Assembly: GCA_902478605.1 (NCBI GenBank)
Contig: CABSLQ010000052.1
Span: 1 to 20,829 of the forward strand
DNA length: 20,829 nucleotides
Direction of reading: 5' to 3'
Source: an uncultured Oscillospiraceae bacterium
GTDB taxonomy: Bacteria > Bacillota > Clostridia > Oscillospirales > Acutalibacteraceae
This document shows positions 1-10,410 of the stretch, piece by piece (position 1 is the stretch's first letter; each line of letters begins with the position of its first letter). The translations under genes and the position numbers were made by a program. The notes under the pieces are model-generated. The model was not told the origin of the DNA and searched no databases. It worked only from the letters and a program-made list of their open reading frames with translations.

Positions 1-1891
1 CCATGGCGCAGCCGATGTCCGCCGCCTTGAGGGCCGGCGCGTCGTTGACGCCGTCGCCCGTCATGGCCACGATCTCGCCTGCCTGCTGCCACGCCTTGAC
101 GATACGGATTTTATCTGCCGGCGTCACCCGGGCATAAACCCGGTACTGCCGGATATTGGCCGCCAGCTCCTCGTCCGACATGGCGGCCAGCTGGGTGCCG
201 GTCACCGCCTCGCTGTCGTCGTGCAGGATGCCGAGCTGCCGCGCAATGGCGGAAGCGGTGGCCACGTGATCGCCCGTGATCATGATGGTGCGGATTCCCG
301 CCCCGTCGCATACGCGGATGGCTTCCATCGCCTCGGGACGCGGCGGGTCAATCATGCCCACCAGTCCCGCAAAGGTGAGCCCCTGTTCTATTTCCTCGGG
401 AATCAGCTCCACCGGATCTTCGTCCAGATATTTGTAGCCGATGGCCAGTACGCGCAGCGCATCCCTGGCCATGGCCTCGTTGGCCGCCAGCGCCTTTTCC
501 TTATGGCCCTCGGTGCAGCGGCCGATGAGGATATCGGGCGCCCCCTTGACGATGACCACATGGCGGCCTTCAATGAGATGGATAACGGTCATCAGCTTGC
601 GGTCCGAATCAAAGGGGATTTCGCCCAGCCGCGGATGCTCGTCAAGCAGCGCCGCCTTATCCATGCCGTGGTGCAGCGCGCAGGAGACAATGGCGGTCTC
701 GGTTGGGTCGCCGATCGCCTTTTCCTTCCCGTTTTCCATGCGCACCTCGCCGTCGGTGCACAATGTCGCCAGCCGCAGCAGCGCCAGCGCCCCGGCGGGC
801 AGCTCACCCTGTGCATCCAGCGTATGATCACCCGCATACAGACGCATGAGCGTCATGCGGTTCTGGGTCAGCGTTCCCGTTTTATCCGAGCAGATAACCG
901 ACGCGCTGCCGAGCGTTTCCACCGCGGGCAGACGGCGGATAATGGCGTTTTTGGCCACCATGCGCTGCACGCCGATGGCAAGCACGATGGTCACAATGGC
1001 GGGCAGCCCTTCCGGAATCGCCGCCACTGCCAGTGAAACCGCCGTCATGAACATTTCCAGCAAATCGAGACCGCTGACGATGCCCACCACAAAGATGATC
1101 GCACAAATCGCCAGCGCCAGAAAGCCAAGATATTTGCCCAGCTGGGCCAGTCTTTGCTGCAGCGGCGTGGCCGTTTCCTTTTCCCCTTCGAGCAGACCGG
1201 CAATCTTGCCGACCTCGGTGTGCATGCCGGTTTCCACCACCAGCGCGCGGGCGCGGCCGTTCGCCACGGCGCAGCTCGCATAGGCCATGTTCAGCCGGTC
1301 ACCGAGCGGCGCGATTTCGGCGGCGACGGCATTTGCGTCTTTAAGAACCGTAACGCTCTCGCCTGTCAGGGCCGATTCGTCACAGCGCAGCTGCGACGCG
1401 GACAGCAGGCGGCAGTCCGCCGGCACCAGATCCCCCGCCTCGAATTCCACCACGTCGCCGGGGACCAGCTCGGTGGATTTGACCTCGCACAGCTTACCGT
1501 CCCGCAGCACCTTTGCCCCGGGGGAGGATAAATTTTTCAGCGCCTCAAGCGCCGCCTCCGCCTTGCTTTCCTGCACCACGCCGAGCACCGCGTTGAGTAA
1601 CACGATGATCAGGATCACGATGGGTTCGATCCACTCCGCCTCATTTCCCTGGATGGCATTGTAAATGCACAGCCCGAGTGAAATCAGCGCAGCAAGGATC
1701 AGGATGATAACCATCACATCCTGGAGCTGGTCCAAAAAGCGGCGCACAAGGGAACGCGGCGGCTTTTCATCCAGCTTGTTGGGCCCATAGGTCTGCTGCC
1801 GCTCGGCCACCTGCTGCGCGGTCAGGCCGGTCTCCAGATCGGTGCCCAGCTCCCGTGCAATGTCGGCCAGGGAATCGTTGTGCCAAATCAA
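1..1891 (-). CDS. P2A-type cation-transporting ATPase, calcium type (3' end beyond window)
   Basis: Membrane pump that couples ATP hydrolysis, through a phospho-aspartate intermediate, to export of a cation, most likely Ca2+. About 630 residues are visible. In order: an N-terminal cation-ATPase domain (residues 1-55), a first membrane hairpin (about 58-105), the actuator domain with TGES at 176-179, M3/M4 with the P2A signature PEGLP at 293-297, the phosphorylation motif DKTGT at 336-340, a nucleotide-binding domain with KGAPD, and the hinge motif GDGVNDAP close to the left edge. The C-terminal membrane bundle M5-M10 lies outside. I chose a TTG start because AGGAGG sits 7 nt upstream. An in-frame ATG at 1930 has no ribosome binding site and falls at the predicted transcription start. 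The M4 sequence fits calcium pumps, but the M5/M6 ligands needed to settle the ion are not visible. Family assignment is sure; calcium specificity is inferred. Confidence 0.93.
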   Translation of the reverse strand, partial: MIWHNDSLADIARELGTDLETGLTAQQVAERQQTYGPNKLDEKPPRSLVRRFLDQLQDVMVIILILAALISLGLCIYNAIQGNEAEWIEPIVILIIVLLNAVLGVVQESKAEAALEALKNLSSPGAKVLRDGKLCEVKSTELVPGDVVEFEAGDLVPADCRLLSASQLRCDESALTGESVTVLKDANAVAAEIAPLGDRLNMAYASCAVANGRARALVVETGMHTEVGKIAGLLEGEKETATPLQQRLAQLGKYLGFLALAICAIIFVVGIVSGLDLLEMFMTAVSLAVAAIPEGLPAIVTIVLAIGVQRMVAKNAIIRRLPAVETLGSASVICSDKTGTLTQNRMTLMRLYAGDHTLDAQGELPAGALALLRLATLCTDGEVRMENGKEKAIGDPTETAIVSCALHHGMDKAALLDEHPRLGEIPFDSDRKLMTVIHLIEGRHVVIVKGAPDILIGRCTEGHKEKALAANEAMARDALRVLAIGYKYLDEDPVELIPEEIEQGLTFAGLVGMIDPPRPEAMEAIRVCDGAGIRTIMITGDHVATASAIARQLGILHDDSEAVTGTQLAAMSDEELAANIRQYRVYARVTPADKIRIVKAWQQAGEIVAMTGDGVNDAPALKAADIGCAM

Positions 1892-1935
1892 GGGGCATCC
1901 TCCTAGTCTCCAGAAAAATAAACGTTCCATCAGCC

Positions 1936-1964
1936 AGTATACGCTATTTGAGTTAAAAAAGAAA
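1936..1964 (-). promoter_or_regulatory. Candidate sigma-A promoter of the P-type ATPase gene
   Basis: Reading the minus strand, TTTCTT (1959-1964) and TATACT (1936-1941) are separated by 17 nt. The -10 matches the consensus TATAAT at 5 of 6 positions; the -35 is weak. Transcription would begin near 1929, giving a leader of about 40 nt before the TTG start, which supports that start over the upstream ATG. Judged by eye only. Confidence 0.45.
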
Positions 1965-1980
1965 GGGGCATCCCGGCAAA

Positions 1981-2017
1981 AAGCAGGAAAAAGGCTGCCG
2001 CAAAAATGCGGCAGCCT
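1981..2017 (-). terminator. Rho-independent terminator, probably the end of the ftsH operon
   Basis: On the minus strand an 11-bp stem (1992-2002 pairing with 2007-2017, loop AAAA) is followed by TTTTTCC and a second T-run. It lies about 305 nt after the ftsH stop and is the only minus-strand hairpin of this pair with a T-tract, so leftward transcripts from ftsH probably end here, before the ATPase promoter. Confidence 0.65.
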
Positions 2018-2316
2018 CAGAGTGTCAAAGAAGTCGTTTTGCAAAAAATCCTGCACAAAAAGTTTTCGCCCGCCTTTTTCAAAAGGCGGTGGGGTCGAGG
2101 GGCAAAGCCCCCGTCGTGTCCCGCAGGACGCGAAATCTTTATGAAATCCAAGCGCAGGAGGGTAGTCGAAGCCTTCCGGGGGAAGGCTTCGACGCAGGGA
2201 ACCCTCGCCGGGGGTTCCCTGGTGTTCCTCGGGAACACATAGTTTTGTGCAACTCGCTATTCGCTAACTGGTTTTTCGACAGACTGAGGCTGCCGCAAAA
2301 ATGCGGCAGCCTTTTG
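1991..2316. repeat. Multi-hairpin element bounded by two identical terminator hairpins
   Basis: Most of the 431-bp gap between ftsH and the ATPase gene is a chain of inverted repeats, with no credible gene. The ends carry the same 26-bp sequence (1992-2017 and 2287-2312), each folding into an 11-bp stem with an AAAA loop. The sequence just inside each end is also related in inverted orientation (CAGCCTCAG, two variable bases, TGTC), so the whole looks like an element with terminal inverted repeats. Between them are hairpins at 2070-2089 (9-bp stem), 2099-2111, 2118-2129, 2165-2193 (13-bp stem, GGG loop), 2195-2221 (10-bp stem) and 2222-2238 (7-bp stem). It could be a REP- or MITE-like repeat, a structured RNA, or a decayed element. 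I cannot tell from one copy. Confidence 0.6.
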
Positions 2317-2321
2317 TTTGG
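2287..2321 (+). terminator. Terminator-like hairpin facing rightward
   Basis: This is the same 26-bp hairpin as the one at 1992-2017, but its T-tract (TTTTGTTTGGTTT) follows on the plus strand, so it would stop rightward, antisense transcription into ftsH. No T-run follows on the minus strand. Together the two copies form an outward-facing pair. Confidence 0.5.
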
Positions 2322-2322
2322 T

Positions 2323-4362
<2,040 letters not shown>

Positions 4363-4423
4363 AGAACCTCACTCCTTACTGCGCCGACCGCAAACCGGCA
4401 GGGCGTTATGCTCTTACAGGACC

Positions 4424-4966
4424 TTATTCATAAATCTCCGGTTTCAGCACGCCGATATAGGGCAGATTCCGGTATTTTTCCGCGTAATCGAGACCATATC
4501 CGACGATGAACTTGTCCGGCACTACCGCGCCGACATAATCGGGATGAATATCCACCTTGCGGCGCTCCGGCTTGTCCAGCAGGGTGCACAGCCGGATACT
4601 GTTCGGCCGCCGGGCCGACAGGTTTTTCAGCAAAAAGGACAACGTCACGCCGGAGTCGAGAATATCCTCCACCACCAGCACGTCCTTTCCCTCAAGAGTG
4701 GAGTCCAAATCCTTGAGAATGCGCACCTCGCCGCTTGTCGAGGTTCCCGCGCCGTAGCTGGAAACCGACAGAAAATCAATGGCACAGGGCACCTCTATCG
4801 CGCGCATGAGATCCGCCATAAAAATAAGCGAACCCTTGAGCACGCTGACCATGAACAGATTCTTATCGCGGTAATCCTCGGTGATACGCCGTCCCATCTC
4901 ACGCACAATCTGCGCCAGACGCTCCTCTGTATACAGGATTTCCGACACATCGTTGTGTATACTCAC
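4424..4966 (-). CDS. hpt: Hypoxanthine phosphoribosyltransferase
   Basis: Purine salvage enzyme: joins hypoxanthine (and usually guanine) to PRPP, giving IMP or GMP in the cytoplasm. The 180-residue product shows VLKGS (42-46), SSYG (69-72), the PRPP-binding loop VLVVEDILDSGVT (96-108), LLDKP (129-133) and the conserved C-terminal stretch VGYGLDYAEKYRNLPYIG. I chose the GTG start by alignment with the remembered N-terminus of Bacillus HprT. A TTG at 4990 would add eight residues and has a GGGG motif only 4 nt upstream; the GTG has only a distant GAAGGG, so the start is uncertain. The gene lies between tilS (44-nt gap) and ftsH (61-nt gap), the classic Firmicutes order. Confidence 0.95.
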   Translation of the reverse strand: MSIHNDVSEILYTEERLAQIVREMGRRITEDYRDKNLFMVSVLKGSLIFMADLMRAIEVPCAIDFLSVSSYGAGTSTSGEVRILKDLDSTLEGKDVLVVEDILDSGVTLSFLLKNLSARRPNSIRLCTLLDKPERRKVDIHPDYVGAVVPDKFIVGYGLDYAEKYRNLPYIGVLKPEIYE

Positions 4967-5010
4967 TCTTTCAAACCATCCCTTCGCCAAAATACCCCTG
5001 TTTTGGTTTT

Positions 5011-6372
5011 TTACTCCGGCCCCTCATCCGCCGGATAGAAGCACAGCACCCGCCGCGTATCCTCTCCGATGCGCACCCGCTCGTCACAGCCGAACCCGGG
5101 CACCAGCACAATGCCGGCGCCGTCGCACACAACCGGGACGGCGTCCCGCTCATGCGGCGGGACGGCGGCCTCGTTAAACAGCTTTTTGAGGGTTTTTCCG
5201 CCCTGCCGGCCAACCGGGTGATACGCATCCGCAGGCCGGCGGCTTCGCCGATATAGATTATCTATTATCTTATCATAGTCGAGGGAACTTTTTAATAAGT
5301 TTTTGTGAACTTTCTTTTTCTTCTCATATTCTTCCAAAGAAAGGCAAACTGTTCGGTACAATCTGCCGCAAATCTCACAACATTCCCCCGGATACAACGG
5401 CCGTTCTTCCACCCTGCCGGCAGGTTCCGGCCGCGCCGGACCGAACAGCAGCGAATTTTTCCATGCGCGTGCCCGCCGCTCCCCCGGCAGATTGACCCAG
5501 CCGTCGGTGTGCAGCAGCTCTTCCAGCGCGGCGATATGCCGTTCCTGCGCCTCGTCCCCCGCCAGCGCCGCCAGAACGCGCCGCGTCAGTGCCGGATGGG
5601 CCGCCGCCAGCGCCGCCCGATCGTAGCCGCCGCCGTCCAGCCGCGCCGCCTCCAGCAGTGCCGCCGCCTGTCTCTGCAGGTAGTCCTCATCGGTACGCGC
5701 CGCCCGGGCCAGCCGGGCCGCCGCCGCCTCCAGACGGGGATTGACCGCGCGCAGGGCAGGCACCGCCTGCAGGCGGATCCGATTGCGGCTGTAAGCCGCG
5801 TCCGCATTGGTGCCGTCGGTCACAAAGGGAATGGCATTCTCCCGGCAGTAGGCTTCGATCTCCTCCCGGGAGCAATCGAGAAGCGGCCGGATCACCCGTC
5901 CCATGGCGGGCCGGATGCCGCCCATCCCGCGCAGGCCGCTGCCGCGTGCCAGATGCAGCAGCAGGGTTTCCACGTTGTCGCTGGCCGTGTGGGCCGTCGC
6001 TACCCGTGCAAAGCCCTCCCGGGCGCACAGCTCTTCAAAAAAGGCGTACCGCACGCGGCGGCCTGCCTCTTCTAGTCCCTCGCCCTGCGCCGCCGCTTCG
6101 GCCGCCACGTCGGCGCGGTGCACGAAAAGCGGCACGCCCCACGCCGCACACTGGCAGCGCACGAAGGCTTCGTCGCGATCCGCCTCTTCTCCGCGCAGGC
6201 CGTGGTTCACATGCGCCGCCGCCACCCGCCAGTTCGCTGCGGGGGCAAGGCGCCGCAGCGCGTGCAGCAGCGCCATGGAATCCGCGCCGCCCGACACCGC
6301 CGCGAGCACCGTCTCCCCCGGCGCCAGCCACCGCCCGCGCCGGAAGGCGTCCCGCACTTTTTGTTCCAACAT
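5011..6372 (-). CDS. tilS: tRNA(Ile)-lysidine synthase TilS
   Basis: Converts the wobble cytidine (C34) of the CAU-anticodon tRNA-Ile to lysidine using ATP and lysine, which changes both charging and decoding; usually essential. The 453-residue protein has the N-type PP-loop SGGADS (27-32), HVNHGLRG (54-61), the TAH...DN.ET motif and RGSGLRGM of the catalytic domain, and a C-terminal TilS domain (R-S-R-R-P-A-D, then K-T-L-K-K-L-F). I chose the ATG with AAAGGA 10 nt upstream; an upstream in-frame GTG at 6420 has no better site. Codons 341-374 lie in a strikingly AT-rich patch (5251-5350) within an otherwise very GC-rich gene; this encodes a lysine-rich linker leading into the C-terminal domain. 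Confidence 0.95.
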   Translation of the reverse strand: MLEQKVRDAFRRGRWLAPGETVLAAVSGGADSMALLHALRRLAPAANWRVAAAHVNHGLRGEEADRDEAFVRCQCAAWGVPLFVHRADVAAEAAAQGEGLEEAGRRVRYAFFEELCAREGFARVATAHTASDNVETLLLHLARGSGLRGMGGIRPAMGRVIRPLLDCSREEIEAYCRENAIPFVTDGTNADAAYSRNRIRLQAVPALRAVNPRLEAAAARLARAARTDEDYLQRQAAALLEAARLDGGGYDRAALAAAHPALTRRVLAALAGDEAQERHIAALEELLHTDGWVNLPGERRARAWKNSLLFGPARPEPAGRVEERPLYPGECCEICGRLYRTVCLSLEEYEKKKKVHKNLLKSSLDYDKIIDNLYRRSRRPADAYHPVGRQGGKTLKKLFNEAAVPPHERDAVPVVCDGAGIVLVPGFGCDERVRIGEDTRRVLCFYPADEGPE

Positions 6373-6458
6373 GGGATACCCATCCTTTCCCGTCCGGAAC
6401 ACCAGCGCGCCGATTCGCACGGCGGGCGTTCCGGCACGGTATCCTGCCAGGATCCGCC

Positions 6459-7823
6459 CTAAAACGGCGCTTCGCTGCGGTGCACCTCCAGGCTGCTGAA
6501 CTGGGTAAACTCGCCCGACCAGGCCAGCTTGACGGTGCCGAGCTCGCCATGCCGGTTTTTGGCCACGATGACCTCCGAGGTGCCCATCTCGACCGCCGTG
6601 GGGTCGTCTTTCTCGTTTTTATAGTATTCGTCGCGGTACAGGAACAATACCTGGTCCGCGTCCTGTTCGATGGAACCCGATTCGCGCAGATCGGCGAGCG
6701 CCGGCCGGTGGTTGCCCTGCTTTTCCGTGCCGCGGGACAGCTGGGCGCATACCATGATGGGCACGTCCAGCTCCTTGGCCATAACCTTAAGGCTGCGGGT
6801 GATCTCACTGACCTCCTGCACGCGGTTTTCGGTCCGCTTGGCCGAATTCATCAGCTGCAGATAGTCGATGCACACAAAGCCGAGATCCTTCATACGGCGC
6901 AGGCGCGCCTTCATTTCGGGCACCGTGATGCTCGACGTGTCATCCAGAAAGATGGGCGCCTTGCACAGCACACTGGACGCGGCCGCAATGCGGCCCCATT
7001 CCTCGGGCGTCAGATTGCCCGTGCGCAGCTTTTTGCTCGAAACCCGCGCTTCGGAAGAAAGCAGGCGGTTGACCAGCTGCTCCCGCGACATCTCCAGGTT
7101 GAAAAAGGCGACCGTTCGGTTCTGCTGCACCGCAACGTTGCGCGCGAGGTTGAGCGCGAAGCTGGTTTTGCCCATGCCGGGCCGCGCGCCGACAATGATC
7201 ATGTCAGAACGATTGAGCCCCGTCGTGATTTCGTCCAGCGCGGAAATGCCGCTGGGAATGCCGATATACTTGTCCCGCTCGCTGCCGGCGAGCTTGTTGA
7301 ACATCTCGTAATTGCTTGCCAGCACGTCCTGAATAGGCACAAGGCCGCCGCGCTGGCGCCCCTGCCGGATCTCGTAAATTCTCTGTTCGGCCGCGTCCAT
7401 CAGCAGGGCGGGGTCGACACCGGGATCCATCGCCTCATCCATGATGGTGCGGGCCGCATGGATCAGCGAACGCACATCGTACTTTTCCCGCACGATGCGC
7501 GCATAATTGCCGATATTGGAGATAGACGGCACCATCTGGGCCATCTTGAGCAGATAGGCCTTGCCCTCCTCGCCGGAGAAAAAGCCGTCTGACTTAAGCG
7601 CCTCCAGCACGGTGACGAAATCGATGGTCTGCGACTCCATCATCTTGGCACTCATCACACGGTAGATCGCCTGATGCTCCGGCAGATAGAAATATTCGGG
7701 GCGCAGCACGTCCGCCACCTGGTTGATGCACTCGGGATCCATCAGCACGCTCCCGAGCACGGCCTGCTCGGCCTCCAGGCTGTACGGGAGGTTCAGCCCG
7801 TCGTTGTAAACCGTCTCCGGCAT
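6459..7823 (-). CDS. dnaB: Replicative DNA helicase DnaB
   Basis: Hexameric 5'-3' helicase that unwinds the replication fork (called DnaC in Bacillus). The 454 residues comprise the N-terminal DnaB domain (about 10-115), a linker, and the RecA-like C-terminal domain with Walker A GARPGMGKT (212-220), the FFNLEMS motif (about 240-246), Walker B VCIDYLQL (317-324), QLSRGTEKQ (361-369) and the arginine-finger region DLRESGSIEQDAD (378-390). The ATG follows AAAGGAAG by about 7 nt; an in-frame start nine codons upstream has no such site. Normal length, no intein. It follows rplI with a 66-nt gap; gdpP-rplI-dnaB is a common Firmicutes order. Confidence 0.97.
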   Translation of the reverse strand: MPETVYNDGLNLPYSLEAEQAVLGSVLMDPECINQVADVLRPEYFYLPEHQAIYRVMSAKMMESQTIDFVTVLEALKSDGFFSGEEGKAYLLKMAQMVPSISNIGNYARIVREKYDVRSLIHAARTIMDEAMDPGVDPALLMDAAEQRIYEIRQGRQRGGLVPIQDVLASNYEMFNKLAGSERDKYIGIPSGISALDEITTGLNRSDMIIVGARPGMGKTSFALNLARNVAVQQNRTVAFFNLEMSREQLVNRLLSSEARVSSKKLRTGNLTPEEWGRIAAASSVLCKAPIFLDDTSSITVPEMKARLRRMKDLGFVCIDYLQLMNSAKRTENRVQEVSEITRSLKVMAKELDVPIMVCAQLSRGTEKQGNHRPALADLRESGSIEQDADQVLFLYRDEYYKNEKDDPTAVEMGTSEVIVAKNRHGELGTVKLAWSGEFTQFSSLEVHRSEAPF

Positions 7824-7889
7824 CGTTGTCTTCCTTTCTCGGCCGGGCATCCGCCCATTTTCCGGGTCTGCGCGTAATCTGTATCCGTC

Positions 7890-8333
7890 TTATTCGCTGA
7901 CCATGACGGTGATCTTCACGGCGATGCCGGCGTGCAGCTTGATTTCCGCCTCATAGCTGCCGAACGCCTTGATGTCCGCCATGCTGATCTTGCGCTTGTC
8001 GATGTCCAGGCCAAACTGCGCCTTCAGGCCCTCGGCCACCTCCTTGGTGGTCACCGAGCCGAACAGGCGGCCGCCCTGCTGCCCCGCCTTGGCGGTCAGC
8101 TTGAGCACCGCGCCCTTGAGCCGCTCGGCCGTTTCCTGGGCGGTCTGCTTTTCCACCGCCGCGTGATGCCGGGCGGCTTCTTCCTTGTTTTTCAGATCGT
8201 TGAGCGCCTGGGCGTCCGCCTCGGCGGCCAGGCCGCGCGGCAGCAGGAAATTGCGGGCGTATCCGTCCGACACGTTGACGAGCTGGCCCTTTTTACCCTG
8301 TCCCTTGACGTCCTCTTTGAGAATCACTTTCAT
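7890..8333 (-). CDS. rplI: 50S ribosomal protein bL9
   Basis: Large-subunit ribosomal protein that binds 23S rRNA and reaches outward from the L1 side of the ribosome. The 147 residues are the usual bL9 length. The N-terminal domain begins MKVILKEDVKGQGKKG and continues VSDGYARNFLLPRGLA (about 22-37). A charged connecting helix follows (about 40-75), then the C-terminal domain with GGRLFGSVT (about 87-95). The ATG has AGGAGG 9 nt upstream, one of the best ribosome binding sites in the window, fitting a highly made protein. It lies 23 nt after gdpP. Confidence 0.97.
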   Translation of the reverse strand: MKVILKEDVKGQGKKGQLVNVSDGYARNFLLPRGLAAEADAQALNDLKNKEEAARHHAAVEKQTAQETAERLKGAVLKLTAKAGQQGGRLFGSVTTKEVAEGLKAQFGLDIDKRKISMADIKAFGSYEAEIKLHAGIAVKITVMVSE

Positions 8334-8356
8334 ATGGCATAACCTCCTGTGTTCGG

Positions 8357-10357
8357 TTAAATCTTATCGCTTTGCTGCATCTGGGCGGAGAGGGAATGCT
8401 CCCGGTCCTCCAGATGCCGGTCCACCGCTTCCAGCAGCTGCCGCTTCGCCTCGGCCATGGACACGCCGCGCAGCTGGGCCCCCGCCATGGTCAGGTGTCC
8501 GCCGCCGCCGATGGCCTCCATCACCAGCTGCACATTGAAATCGCCGAGCGACCGGGCGGAAATGTTGACATCGCCGCCGTCCTGGAATAGAACAAAGGAG
8601 GCGTCCACCCCTTTGATGGAAAGCAGTTCATCCGCCGCCTGCGCCGCCGCGACCCGCACCACGGGGCTGCCTGTCTCGTCGCAGGCGATGGCGGTATGCT
8701 GCTTATACAGTTCGGCGCGCGATACGATATCGCTCTTTTTGCGGTAGGTATCCATGCTCCCGGCGAACAGCCGCTTGACCTCCACCGTATCCGCCCCCTG
8801 CTTGCGCAGGTAGGCGGCCGCCTCAAAGGTACGCACCCCCGCCTTCATGACAAAGCTGCGCGTATCCAGCATGATGCCCGCGAGCAGCGCCTCCGCATCC
8901 AGGCGGGACAGGCCGCTGACCATATACTGCACCAGCTCGGCCACCAGCTCGGACGCCGAGGAGGAATACGGTTCGTGGTAAAAGATAACGGCATTGTCGA
9001 TGAAATCCACCATCTTGCGGTGATGATCGATGACCACCACCGTCTGCGCCTGTTCATACAGCGGGGGCCAGTCGAGCATTTTGGGATTGTGCGTATCGGT
9101 GATGATGACCAGCGTTCGGCGGCCCAGCAGGGGCATGGCATCGTCCGGCTCGATAAACAGATCGCCCCGGCCCGCCTTGTCGAACCGTTCGATAAGCTCA
9201 GGCGCCAGGGTGGACGACCGCTGCACCACCACATAAGCGGGCTTGCCCTTCGTCCGTATGCAGGACACCAGCGCCACCGCCGAACCAAGGCAGTCAAGGT
9301 CGGAAAACCGATGCCCCATCACCAGCACGTTGTCGCTCGACGCGACGAGCTCCAGCAGAGCGGACGCCACCACGCGGGTGCGCACCTTGGTGCGCCGCTC
9401 CACCCCTTTGGAAACGCCGCCGTAAAAATCAAAGCCGTTGCTTGTTTTAATCGCGGCCTGATCGCCGCCGCGGCCCAGCGCCATTTCCAGCGCCTGCTGC
9501 GCCATTTCCTCGCTTTCGCGCAGCGATTCACCCTGGCCCACGCCGATGGACAGGGTCACGCCCGTGCGTTCGCCCGTCTGTACCCGGCGCACCTGGTCGA
9601 GGATCTCAAAGCGCCCCTCCAGTATGGTCTGCAGATGCCGCTGCTCGAGTACCACCAGATAGCGATCGGTGCCGTATTTGCGCAGGATGCCGGAGGTCGA
9701 GGCGATCCAGTCCTCCAGGAGCGTTTCCACCTTGCCGGCCATCTGGGCGCGTTCGCTGTCGCGTACATCCTGCATGATTTCTTCCAGGTTGTCTATGTAC
9801 ACGACCATCACCGCCGGGCGAGAGGCGGTATATTCCTCCGCGATCTCCTTCAGGTGGGTGTTTTCCATGTAATAGAGGATATACAGCGTGGTATCCCGCA
9901 TCGCCGCGCGGCTGATGCGCACGCTGTACCGCTTTTTGCCCAGGCGCACATCGATGGCGTCCTTTTTCTGCAGATCGGTCAGCGTACACCCGCCCGTCAC
10001 CGTGCCGATGTATTCGCCGAACGCCTCACTCCCGTCGAGCACCTGCTCGCGGAAGCGATCGTTATACCAGATCACTTCACCATTGGCAGAGCCGACCACC
10101 ACCGGCATGGGAAAATTGGACAGCGACTCCTGCTCCCCCTGGCTGAGGTGGCGCGCAATATGGGCAAGGTACCGCGCCGTATCCCGGCGCAGAAACCGGG
10201 CACATAGTATCAGGTAGACGAGGAGCAGTACCAGGATCCCCGCTTCCGCGTAAAAAAGAGGACGGCAGAAGAAAAAGGCCGCGCCAATCGCCGCAACCAG
10301 CAGCACCGCCGCCGCGATAATCGCCGGCAGCAGCGTGCGTTTTTGTCCCTTATGCAT
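8357..10357 (-). CDS. gdpP: Cyclic-di-AMP phosphodiesterase GdpP
   Basis: Membrane-bound DHH/DHHA1 phosphodiesterase that hydrolyses c-di-AMP to pApA, a second messenger tied to potassium, osmotic and cell-wall balance. The 666 residues show two membrane segments (about 8-30 and 36-54), a PAS-like domain (about 75-160), a degenerate GGDEF domain (about 180-305, with R-K-Y-G-T-D-R-Y where the cyclase motif would be), then DHH with H349, D353, D355, D421, H445 and D498, all predicted metal ligands, and DHHA1 ending in GGGGHLTMAGA. The ATG follows AAAGGAGG by 7 nt, so in-frame starts further upstream were rejected. It lies 53 nt after the RNase J gene, a gap that holds a small hairpin. Catalytic residues look intact. 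Confidence 0.96.
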   Translation of the reverse strand: MHKGQKRTLLPAIIAAAVLLVAAIGAAFFFCRPLFYAEAGILVLLLVYLILCARFLRRDTARYLAHIARHLSQGEQESLSNFPMPVVVGSANGEVIWYNDRFREQVLDGSEAFGEYIGTVTGGCTLTDLQKKDAIDVRLGKKRYSVRISRAAMRDTTLYILYYMENTHLKEIAEEYTASRPAVMVVYIDNLEEIMQDVRDSERAQMAGKVETLLEDWIASTSGILRKYGTDRYLVVLEQRHLQTILEGRFEILDQVRRVQTGERTGVTLSIGVGQGESLRESEEMAQQALEMALGRGGDQAAIKTSNGFDFYGGVSKGVERRTKVRTRVVASALLELVASSDNVLVMGHRFSDLDCLGSAVALVSCIRTKGKPAYVVVQRSSTLAPELIERFDKAGRGDLFIEPDDAMPLLGRRTLVIITDTHNPKMLDWPPLYEQAQTVVVIDHHRKMVDFIDNAVIFYHEPYSSSASELVAELVQYMVSGLSRLDAEALLAGIMLDTRSFVMKAGVRTFEAAAYLRKQGADTVEVKRLFAGSMDTYRKKSDIVSRAELYKQHTAIACDETGSPVVRVAAAQAADELLSIKGVDASFVLFQDGGDVNISARSLGDFNVQLVMEAIGGGGHLTMAGAQLRGVSMAEAKRQLLEAVDRHLEDREHSLSAQMQQSDKI

Positions 10358-10387
10358 CGTCCACCCTCCTTTGGCCGCTGAGTATGT

Positions 10388-10405
10388 ACCGCCGCGGGCG
10401 GCGGT
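10388..10405 (-). other. Hairpin between the RNase J stop and the gdpP ribosome binding site
   Basis: A 7-bp all-GC-rich stem (ACCGCCG with CGGCGGT) and a 4-nt loop sit in the 53-nt spacer, a few nucleotides after the RNase J stop. No T-run follows on the minus strand, so it is not a typical terminator. It could affect RNA stability or processing, or be chance in GC-rich DNA. Confidence 0.35.
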
Positions 10406-10410
10406 CTTCA

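Noticed and set aside
5946..7592. A 548-codon plus-strand frame opposite tilS and dnaB
   Set aside because: It spans two firmly identified genes and the gap between them. Its Pro/Arg/His-rich product has no recognisable motif.
8696..10207. A 503-codon plus-strand frame opposite gdpP
   Set aside because: GdpP has all catalytic residues on the other strand; the antisense product is low in hydrophobic residues and has no ribosome binding site of note.
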